The notes beneath the pieces were generated by a model. It did not search any database. It was given only the letters and a program-made list of their open reading frames with translations, and was not told the origin of the DNA. The position numbers were made by a program, and so were the translations under genes. A stretch of 64,000 nucleotides of DNA from Chelydra serpentina (Eukaryota > Chordata > Testudines > Chelydridae), in the NCBI GenBank assembly GCA_037349315.1, contig JBAIAC010000006.1:20619501-20683500 (forward strand). The letters run 5' to 3'. How positions within the stretch are numbered: the first letter of the stretch is position 1; every line of letters begins with the position of its first letter. Below are positions 55,713 to 64,000 of this stretch, in pieces.

Positions 55713-56826
55713 ATTCATAGAATCATAGGACTGGAAGGGACCTCAAGAGGTCATCTAGTCCAGTCCCCTGAACTCATGATAGGACTAAGTATCTAGACCA
55801 CCCCTGATAGATGTTTGTCTAACCTGCTTTTAAACATCTCCAATGAGGGATTTCCCACAACTTCCCTAGACAATGTATTCCATTGCTTACCCACCCCGAA
55901 AGGAAGTTTTTCCTAACATCCAACCCTAAATCACCCTTGCTGCAATTTAAGCCCATTGCTTCTTGTCTTATCCTCAGAAGTTAAGGAGTACAGTTTTTCT
56001 CCCTACTCCTTGTAACAACCTTTTATGTTCTTGAAAATCATCACGTTCCCCCCTCAGTCTTCTCTTCTCCAAACTAAACAAACCCAAGTTTTTCAATCAT
56101 CCCTCATAGGTCATGTTTTCTAGATCTTTAATAATTTTTATTGCTCTTCTCTGGACTTTTTCCAGTTTGTCCACATCTTCCCTGAAATGTGGTGCCCAGA
56201 ACTGGTCACAATTCTCCAGTTGAGGCCTAATCAGGATGGAATAGTGCAGAAGAATTACTTCTTGTGTCTTGCTTACAACTCCTACTAATCCGTCCCAGAA
56301 TGTTGTTTGCTCTTTTTGCAACAGTATTACACTGATGACTCATATTTAGCTTGTGATCCACTATGACCCCCAGACTCCTCTCTGCAGAACTCCTTCCTCA
56401 GCAGTCATTTCCCATGTGTGTGCTACTGATTTGTCCTTCCTAAGTGGGGTACTTTGCATTTGCCCTTATTGAATTTCATCCTATTTATTTCAGACTATTT
56501 CTCCAGTTTGTCCAGATCATTTTGAATTTTCATCCTGTTCTCCGAAGCACTTGCAACCCCTGCCAGCTTGGTATCGTCCGCAAACTTTATAAGCTCACTC
56601 TCTATGCCATTATCTAAATCATTGATGAAGATATTTAACAGAACCAGACCAAGAACTGATCCCTGCAGGACCCCACTTGATATGCCTTCCAGCTTGACTG
56701 TGAACCACTGCTAACTACTCTCTGGGAACGGTTTTCCAACCAGTTATGCACCCACCTTATAGTAGCTCCATCTAGGTTTGTATTTCCCTGGAAGGTCATG
56801 CGAGACAGTATCAAAAGCCTTACTAA
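55713..56826 (-). repeat. CR1 LINE fragment, minus strand
   Basis: Starts at the CR1 3' end (CATAGAATCATAGGACTGGA) and runs back through the C-terminal region and part of the reverse transcriptase (translated pieces SILIRPQLENCDQFWAPHF, WVHNWLENRSQRVV). Several frameshifts and stops; older and more decayed than the copy at 23693-27590. Confidence 0.9.
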
Positions 56827-56829
56827 AGA

Positions 56830-58306
56830 AATTGATCTCTTTTTATTTTTAAATGCAAAGTCTTTAGGAGACACTGGAACATTTCAATTACAAAGCATGT
56901 TTGCTTTTCAGCAGGTAAAGCAAGTATTCCAAATGGCAATTCAGCAATGGTAACTATTCAGCCATAGAACAATTCCAAATGATTCTCAGTTGTGTTTTCA
57001 CAAGAAAAAGGATAGAATTGCAGCAACGATGAGCAAAGTAGCATATGTTGCATGGTTGGTATGTTAATTAATGAAGGGTGTTTTTTTTTTATTTGTAGGG
57101 TGACTGAGTAAAAGCTGAAGTGACCTTGCCAGATCTGTCTGAAATGTACACAGTAGCTTCTAATTGGCTTCTAGAGTGATTATAAAGCCAGAATGATTGT
57201 TTTTGCCAAACATCCTTCTCATTCATAGGTCATTTCTGGAACAGGTGCTAGGTAGCACAGGATTATTCCTCTTAAATAGATCATTAAAAACTGTTTTCTC
57301 AAGCAGACTGTTGAAATAAGTCAGATAATTTGTAGTTTCTCTGTCAGCACAACTTAATTTAAAAGCCTCCTGTGTAATAACCATAACTTTAAATTGTTTA
57401 TCAGGATGGTTTCAATAAGCACTATGTAACATAAACCAGTGCCCAGCATAACCAGTTGGTTCAGTGCCAGAATGGTATCATCTTTCATTGGTGTTAGAGA
57501 AATAGCACAAACAATGATGTCTGAGTTATGTCACAGTACTGTGATCAAAAGGAACGTATTCCTTAAATATTATAATAAGCCCAGTGATTTCTTTTGAAAC
57601 AGAATGATTTTAATTCACAAACATCTGCTTGAAAGTCCAAGGAGATTAGAAATGTCCAGTTATGAAAACATACTAATTAAAGACTCTAAATACTTAGAAT
57701 AGTTCTCTGGCTATGTAAGTTGGTCCAACTGATAACACAACTTGACATGTTTCATATTATTTCAACTTCTTTTATTTGAACAAGGAAATAGATAAACAAA
57801 AAGGAAAAGATCCCGTTGTTTTTTAAATTTTATAAAAATATAACCCTAACAGAGGTCAGACTTCAAATGTACAGTCCATATGGCTTGGCTGACACAAAGT
57901 AGCTATAAGGATAACATCATTTTGTATGCACGATGGATTTTAGCTCCATCCCAACGCAGTGTAATAGAGGAATGGAAAGAAAATGTAAACCAAACTGCCT
58001 CCTTATCCACTGTTTTTGATGCCTCTAGAGCGGAGTCATTTGGAGAAGCTTAAACTATTGCACAGAAAACACAGCTTCCTTGTATTTTGGTGTTACATCT
58101 GAAGGACTGCTAATTAACATTTCAAAAAAATAATCTTCTAACTCATTTAAAAGGCTGGGACTGACTAGATTATATTTACCCTGTCTGTTACTAGATGGCA
58201 CTATTATAGATAGCCTTGCAAGTTCCCTTTAATTGGCTGCATGTACCTTAGAGAATGCCTTTTGATAGTTGTGGTGCAATTATTTTGGGTAAACTTTTAT
58301 TTAAGA
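56830..58306. other. intergenic sequence, nothing recognised
   Basis: No coding exon, RNA gene or bounded element. Confidence 0.45.
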
Positions 58307-58307
58307 A

Positions 58308-58725
58308 CAGGTTTCAGAGTAGCAGCCATGTTAGTCTGTGTCAGCAAAAAGACCAGGAGTACTTGTGGCACCTTAGAGACAAGTCTATTAGTCTCTAAGG
58401 GCTGGTCTACACTATGTGGGGGGGGTGTCGATGTAAGGTACGCAACTTCAGCTACGTGAATAACGTAGCTGAAGTCGACGTACCTCGCTTGACTTACCTT
58501 GCTGTGAGGACACTGCAATGTCGAAGGCTGCCGCTCCCCCGTCGACTCCGCTTCCACCTCGCATCGGGGTGGATTACCGGAGTCGACGGGGAGCGCATTC
58601 TGGGATCGATTTATCGCGTCTACATTAGATGCAAAAAATCGATCCCCAGAAGATCGATTGCTAATCGGCGGGTAGTGTAGACATAGCTTAAGGTGCCACA
58701 AGTACTCCTGTTCTTTTTATCATTT
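58308..58725. repeat. palindromic repeat split by a MITE
   Basis: AGGAGTACTTGTGGCACC (58355 on) is mirrored by GGTGCCACAAGTACTCCT (58692-58709). With the inner TTAGAGAC/GTCTCTAA the arms are 26 bp around a 10-bp spacer AAGTCTATTA. The MITE at 58399-58688 separates the right arm into two pieces. The left flank GTAGCAGCCATGTTAGTCTG belongs to the same repeat. Confidence 0.85.
58399..58688. mobile_element. Harbinger-type MITE, copy 3
   Basis: Begins GGGCTGGTCTACACTA, ends GTGTAGACATAGCT, with TAA on both sides (58396-58398 and 58689-58691). It contains the CTTCAGCTACGTGAAT/ACGTAGCTGAAG hairpin and a GATCGATTTATCGCGTCTAC segment whose partner arm is partly mutated (GCAAAAAATCGATCCC). Confidence 0.9.
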
Positions 58726-58884
58726 AAGAAGTAAACCCTTTTTGCTGCTGTACTCCTGAATGAATCATTTCTTAGATGCAGCTTTTGCCTACACAATAAA
58801 CTGATAACAAACAAAAATCCCCCGGTGCCAAAACACTGTATAACTTATTATGTCTACTACATAACTGCATGTTAAGTTAGACAC

Positions 58885-58909
58885 CTTCTTCTTCTTCTTC
58901 TTCTTCTTC
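58885..58909. repeat. (CTT)n microsatellite
   Basis: About eight uninterrupted CTT trinucleotides. Confidence 0.9.
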
Positions 58910-59788
58910 ACTTGCTATCCTAAACTGTGGTATGCAGTTGCTGTGCACTGTTTAATTGTTGCTTCCTTCCAGCTGCTCCTTTTCAGTAATGGGTGAAGTG
59001 AATTCTGTATATACCGTGCCACATTCTGCAATCATATGCTTCGGTACAATTCCTCAATTCCCTTTTACTTCAATGCAGAATCAAGAGGAGCTGTGTTTGG
59101 ATACCTGGTACCAGGACGTAACCTGTCATTTATAAATCACTTTTGGAAGAAAGGTGCTATGTAAATGTAAAGATATTAATATTAATACTGAATTAAATTA
59201 AAGCTAATGATCACTTGCACTATATGCTGTAAAGTAATTAGAGGTGACTCCAAACTGCAAAGTTGGCCTGCCAATCTGCATTTCCCTAAAAATTCAGGAC
59301 CAGTGAGGTTTGATTCAGCCCAATGTTGTGCTACCAGGCCAGTGGCAATGTTTAGATCCTGGCGCAAACCTCTCCAAAGCTCAGGGATGTTTGGCCATGA
59401 TGTTTGGTTCAAATCCATCTCCAAAACCAAAAGTGATATAAGTTTTAGTCAACGTATGTCTGGAGCAGACAATGGATTTCAGCTCCATCTCAGCACAGTG
59501 CAGTAGTGGAATGGAAAGAGTCATAACCAAAATGTCTCCTTATCCACTGTTATTGATGTCTCAAATGGATCTGAGTCATTTGGAGAAAAACTGCTGCCCA
59601 AACTCACTGTAAAGGATGGTGCAGCAGCTAAGAACTAAATTGTCAAAAGCCTTTCCTGCATTGAGCCAGTAGGAACTGTGAGGAGTAATTCTCTGATAGC
59701 AGTTACTCTTTCAAAGATAACAAGCGACTCATAATTATACTGCACAGATGGTATGGGGCTAAGGGTTAGGGGTAGTGTATAAATAAAA
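58910..59788. other. intergenic sequence, nothing recognised
   Basis: A pair of related patches (TGGATTTTAGCTCCATCC at 57944 and TGGATTTCAGCTCCATCT at 59472, each followed by CACTGTTTTTGATGCCTC- or CACTGTTATTGATGTCTC-like sequence) suggests an unclassified repeat. Confidence 0.4.
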
Positions 59789-59789
59789 T

Positions 59790-59985
59790 TAATACTAGAG
59801 CACAGGGCTGGAAGACAGGAGATCTGGGTTTTGTTCCTTACTCTCCCATTGATTTGCTTAGACACAACTTCCCCATATCTCAGTTTACACCATCTGTAAC
59901 ATGGGAATAATGCTGCTTATCTAACCAGTGAATGCGTGGGGCTCAATTAACTGAGAAATGTTTATAGAGCATTTTGAAATTCTCT
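59790..59985 (+). repeat. MIR / CORE-SINE fragment
   Basis: Order on the + strand: GAAGACAGGAGATCTGGGTT, then ACTTCCCCATATCTCAGTTT, CATCTGTAACATGGGAATAA, as in MIR. Confidence 0.75.
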
Positions 59986-60027
59986 AATGAAGAACACTGT
60001 TGGTTATAATTCTTGCTCTTATTATGG

Positions 60028-60764
60028 CAGGGGTGGGCAAACTATGGCCCGCGGGCTGAATCTGTCCCACCAGCCATTTTATTCCGGCCCTCGAGCTCCC
60101 GCTGGGGAGCGGGGTCTGGGGCTTGGCCCGCTCTGGCGCTCCAGCTGGGGAGCAGGGTTGGGGCCGCTCCAGGCAGCTCCTGGAAGCAGCAGCATGTCCC
60201 CACTCCGGCTCCTACACGTAAGGGCACCCAGGGGGCTCCGCTCTGCATGCTGCCCCCACCCCAAGCGTCATCCAGGCAGCACCCATTGGCCAGGAACTGC
60301 AGCCAATGGTAGCTGCAGGGGTGGCGCCTGCGGCCAGGGCAACATGCAGAGCCACGTGGCTGTGCCTCTGCATAGGAGCCAGAGAAGGGACAAGCTACTG
60401 TTTTCAGGAGTCGCTTGAGGTAAGCACTGACCGGAGCCTGTACCCCTGAGCCTTCCCCTGTGCCCCAACCCCCTGCCTCAGCCCTGATCCCCCTCCTGCC
60501 CTCCAAATACCTCGGTCCCAGCCTGGAGTACCCTCCTACACCCCAAACTCCTCATCCCCAGTCCCACCCCAGGTCCTTCACCCCCCCTCGCACTCCACTC
60601 CCCCACCCCAGCCCAGAGCCCCCTTCTGCACCCCAAACTCCTCATTTCTGGCCCCACCCCAGAGCCCAGCGCACTCACCCCAACCCCAATTTTGTGAGCA
60701 TGGCCCGCCATACAATTTCTATTCCCAGATGTGTCCATCAGGCCAAAAAGTTTGCCCACCCCTC
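60028..60764. mobile_element. non-autonomous hAT element
   Basis: Begins CAGGGGTGGGCAAACTATGG, ends AAAGTTTGCCCACCCCTC; perfect 8-bp duplication TATTATGG (60020-60027 and 60765-60772). GC-rich interior with spurious open frames on both strands. Confidence 0.93.
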
Positions 60765-60772
60765 TATTATGG

Positions 60773-61345
60773 AGTGATGTTAAAACAGAGAAATGGATGG
60801 AATTAAAAGGTCTGTGATTAAGTCTTCCTTGCAAAAGAAAAGATGGAGACCAGTGAACGTTACATGAAACAAAGGATGCCAGTTAATAAGATAAAGAGAA
60901 TACCCATTTAGGTTCAGTCATGAAATCAGGTATCTCTCACCCACTGAATAGGGTAGTTGGATGAGGCCTTCATCCAGAATGGACATAATAAGGTTACGAT
61001 GATAAAGAGTGTGGAGAAATTCAGAGTGAGAGCTAACTCTGCAGCCTTAACTCACACTAGGGGTTCCACATTTTATCTAGTTTACAGAAGAGGCTGCAAT
61101 CTCTAAGCACATGATGTGGTTACATAAATAAACAAACCTAAAATGCAAATTATCTTCTACCCTCCCACTCCCAGAAGGTTACTATTCCCTGCTGTAGTGT
61201 CAGATCAAAGCTATATTTCATAGACAATGACAACTACACTTAGGGTATCTTCCAAAGTAACTGGCTATAGGGGCTTGATTGCCATGGTTCAACTCTCAGG
61301 ACAGGAGGTCTAATTAAAGTGTCACTGTTTGGCTTGTGATAGAGC
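60773..61345. other. intergenic sequence, nothing recognised
   Basis: No supported feature. Confidence 0.45.
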
Positions 61346-61348
61346 GGA

Positions 61349-61560
61349 AACATGGGTGTGTTGTGGTTAGGGCATGCACCTATGACATGGGAGACTTTGC
61401 TTGAAGTCCCTTCTCTGCCACAGACTTCTTGTTTGACCTTGAACATAGTTTCTCTGTGGCTCAGTTTCCCATCTGTAAATAGTGAGAGTAATAGCACTTC
61501 CTTACCTCACAGGGGTGTTCTGAGAACAAATACATTAAAGATTGTGACATGCTGCTGTAC
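61349..61560 (+). repeat. MIR / CORE-SINE fragment
   Basis: GTGGTTAGGGCATGCACC, then TTTGACCTTGAACATAGTTT, GTGGCTCAGTTTCCCATCTG and TACCTCACAGGGGTGTTCTG follow the MIR order. Confidence 0.85.
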
Positions 61561-61564
61561 TGGG

Positions 61565-62400
61565 GGTCATATTAGTACCTTTGCTAGATATAGAAATGAG
61601 CAATCACAAGGTTTTTTTTATATGGCTGCTATGTAGAGCTCTTCCAAGCCTGAAGCACCCAAAAGTGGAGGTGACTCTTATTTATTCAAGAAATGCTGAG
61701 TATTTCTAGGAACACTAAGGTGACTGAAATTTGTTCTGGACAGCAGAAAAGCAAAATCTGCATATGTGACTACAGTAATTGTGATCCGTCACCATGGAGC
61801 AAGGCTGCAGGATCAGATAAAATCCTCATTCTACTTGGTTTTATAGTTTAGCAGATAAAGAGTTTGCAGCTATCTTCAGTCAAATATCAATTCTTCCTCA
61901 CTGATCAGACCATCAGTAGGCACTAATTGATCCTACACAGGAAGGCCAAAGCCCTCCTTTCCCATGTGGACAGGGCTCAAGAGACCTGGTGGACTTCCTC
62001 TCCATTCCAGACATGAGCAACCCACAGCAGCTCCATTACTCAAAAATGGTGGAATTGACTCCCCTGAGGTGAAGCTCATTTGCACAGGAGGCAGTTTTTC
62101 TTAGGGGTTGGCCCAGGCCTGTGGAATTCACTCCTGTGGCAACTAAGCATGACCACAGAGCTCACCACTTTCCAGTCCAAATGCAAAACTCATTTCTTCT
62201 TTGCTTTCCTGAATCGTGACACATAGCACATCAGTTTTGTTAATACTGAATTAAAAAACAACATGCATGCCCCTCTCCTGCCCCCCGTGATGGAGAAATG
62301 GGGAGAAAACATTACTTGACTGATATTAGCCACCTTGCTTATTTTTTACCTTGGATGACACTCACATACTATTGCAATGGGTAAATAAGAACGTCAATAG
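61565..62400. other. intergenic sequence, nothing recognised
   Basis: No supported feature. Confidence 0.45.
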
Positions 62401-62405
62401 AAGAC

Positions 62406-62600
62406 TACAATAATAATACCCAACTGTTGTGTCAATCTCAAAGTGCTCTATAAAAGTATCATAATTACCCCCATTTCATATAGCGAGGGAAACCCAGTGC
62501 TCCAAGAGACTGGCCCGAGGTCACACTGCAAACCAGTGGCAGAAGTTCCAGAGTCTCAGTCCCGGGCATTACGCACAGAGCCACAGTGCCTCTCTTAGCA
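62406..62600 (-). repeat. MIR / CORE-SINE fragment
   Basis: Reverse-complement MIR: TCTCAAAGTGCTCTATAAAA, ACCCCCATTTCATATAGCGA, GCCCGAGGTCACACTGCAAA. Confidence 0.78.
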
Positions 62601-62681
62601 TAGAGAAGATGAGCCATGTTCGAATTCATTTTAAAACAGATTCAGTCAATACTGTTTCTTTTCTGGTGTCAATGGAGCCTT

Positions 62682-62684
<3 letters not shown>

Positions 62685-62733
<49 letters not shown>
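62685..62733. repeat. (CA)n microsatellite
   Basis: About 24 uninterrupted CA dinucleotides. Confidence 0.95.
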
Positions 62734-62735
<2 letters not shown>

Positions 62736-63185
62736 TTTTCAATTGCACCATCAGCTGAAAGGGGCCTGAACTTTATTTTTAAAAGTAGTGCCCTTTTCTC
62801 AAAGTGGTTTCAGGTTTTCCCAGCAGGCAGTTGAAAACTGGCCATCTCCCTGACCCCAGTCTGCCCTTTCTGTTGGCTGGCCTGATTGGCAAAAAGCCTT
62901 CTAACAATTGAATAGGGGCATCTGAGCAGTTCCCTGCTCAAGACTCCTCTTGAAAGGACCAGCTCTTAGTATGTGTTAGACAACAAAAAGTCCTGGAAGT
63001 GACATCAAGGAGCAAAATGAAGAATCAGAGAAAAGTTCACTGTCAGCAAAACTATCTGAGTATGTCTATTAGCATTGCACTGGGTAGATTGACAACAACC
63101 AGCCAGTTTCTTCGGTGCAATCCCATTAAATCGCACAGATACAAGTCAGAAAAGAATTTGACCCTGTACCCATGACTTACTGTAT
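62734..63185. other. intergenic sequence, nothing recognised
   Basis: No supported feature. Confidence 0.45.
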
Positions 63186-63189
63186 AGTT

Positions 63190-63380
63190 TAGTGGTTAGG
63201 GCAAGAAACTAGGAATTAGAACTGCTGAGTTTTATTCCTAATACTGTTGTCTGATCGCTCTATGCCTTAATTTGTCCATATGTAAAACAGGGAGAGTAAT
63301 ACCTACTTCCCAGGGATGGTCTCACGATTAAATAATGTATGTAAAGCCCCTAGGGGATCTTTGGATGAAAGTTAAAACAA
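63190..63380 (+). repeat. MIR / CORE-SINE fragment
   Basis: TTTAGTGGTTAGGGCAAGAA, then GTCTGATCGCTCTATGCCTT, CATATGTAAAACAGGGAGAG and GATTAAATAATGTATGTAAA follow the MIR order. Confidence 0.82.
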
Positions 63381-63384
63381 AGTA

Positions 63385-63810
63385 TTATAATTATTTGTAG
63401 TGGTTGAAGTAGTTATTCTCCAGCATGTATCAATGCTGTGGTAAATATTCATAGATTCCAAACTGCCATCATCTAGTCTGAACACCTATGTCAAGCACCA
63501 TCACAAAATGGAAGCTCAGTCTAGAATCTTCCTAAGAAACATACTGTGTAAGTAACTTCTCTGCTTATTTCATTAAATCCTCATAGACCAACACTGTAAA
63601 AAGGACAAAATTTCAGAGTATGCAGTTGTTATGACGACACTAGCCTTTCACTTCTGGAGACCTGTATTCATATTTGTCTTAGTTCATTTGTGAAAATACA
63701 TGTGCAGATATCAGTTCAGTTCCAAGGTATTATTTGTCCATAGCATAAAACCAATATAGAGTACACTACAATTCAGCACAAATGAGCACTTTTTGCTCAG
63801 GTGTATTGCA
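63385..63810. other. intergenic sequence; weak CR1-like patch
   Basis: ATTCATAGATTCCAAACTGC and CATCATCTAGTCTGAAC at about 63449-63483 resemble a CR1-family 3' end but are too short to call. The rest shows nothing. Confidence 0.35.
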
Positions 63811-63811
63811 T

Positions 63812-64000
63812 GACAGAAACAGCATAACTGATTGGAGGATTGGGCCAAAAGAAATCTGAGGAGATTCAACAAGGACAGTGCAGAGTTCTGCACTTAGGAA
63901 GGAAGAATCCCATGCACTGCTACAGGCTGGGGACCAACTGGCTAAGCAGCAGTTCTGCAGAAAAGGACCTGGGGATTACAGTGGACGAGAAGCTGGATAC
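63812..64000 (+). repeat. CR1 LINE fragment, plus strand, cut by the window end
   Basis: Translates to CR1 reverse-transcriptase C-part: [39 protein letters not shown], closely matching the same stretch of the element at 23693-27590. It continues past base 64000. Confidence 0.9.

Noticed and set aside
59987..60834. Frames up to 154 codons at 60 kb
   Set aside because: All lie in the hAT element bounded by TATATTGG-like flanks (TATTATGG duplications); Pro/Ser/Gly-rich compositional frames.
62616..62834. 72-codon frame with a His-Thr repeat
   Set aside because: It is a translation of the (CA)n microsatellite.
1..64000. CRISPR arrays, bacterial operons, prophage, toxin-antitoxin or defence systems
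   Set aside because: Introns, CpG islands, vertebrate retroposons and gene families show a vertebrate nuclear genome; the tandem repeats present are minisatellites without spacer/repeat architecture.

Overview
This is a piece of vertebrate nuclear genome, almost certainly a non-avian sauropsid and most likely a turtle. The evidence is two intron-containing vertebrate genes, GT-AG splice sites, AATAAA poly(A) signals, CpG-island promoters, and a repeat set of CR1 LINEs, MIR/CORE-SINEs, many short hAT elements with 8-bp target duplications, and PIF/Harbinger elements with TTA/TAA duplications. There is no sign of bacterial genes, operons or CRISPR. The species call rests on repeat style and is an inference.

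Two host genes lie head to tail on the + strand. NT5C1B (cytosolic 5'-nucleotidase 1B, AMP to adenosine) has six coding exons between 7992 and 19504 and encodes about 378 aa. RDH14 (retinol dehydrogenase 14, an SDR-family oxidoreductase) has two coding exons between 31244 and 37319 and encodes 324 aa. The same pair is adjacent in human, where read-through transcripts are known, so this is conserved synteny. Both reading frames appear intact, with canonical splice sites and CpG-rich 5' ends. A long G-rich minisatellite (about 6600-7710) sits just upstream of the NT5C1B CpG island, and a second minisatellite (46-bp unit) fills much of its first intron.

The rest is mobile DNA and unassigned intergenic or intronic sequence. 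1-6250: a probable LTR-type repeat, a retroposed U2 snRNA pseudogene on the minus strand, a long-TIR DNA element and a MIR. 9.8-18 kb (NT5C1B introns): hAT elements and a Harbinger-type MITE. 21.8-30.7 kb: between the two genes, a matryoshka of elements (outer hAT, then CR1, then inner hAT, then Harbinger MITE), followed by further hAT and CR1 copies. 32-46 kb: fold-back elements, hATs, MIRs and a probable solo ERV LTR.

47485-52701 is an apparently complete autonomous PIF/Harbinger transposon, the standout of the window. It has TTA target duplications, matched terminal repeats, an uninterrupted DDE transposase (427 aa) with a poly(A) signal, a convergent two-exon Myb/SANT-like gene whose splice junction restores the frame, an internal tandem array, and a third, unrecognised 110-aa open frame with its own AATAAA. 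Three short MITEs in the same window (10823-11117, 24451-24746, 58399-58688) carry matching ends and TTA/TAA duplications, so they are plausible non-autonomous partners. 52.7-64 kb holds more CR1, hAT and MIR copies, a palindrome split by a MITE, and microsatellites, with no host coding gene visible.
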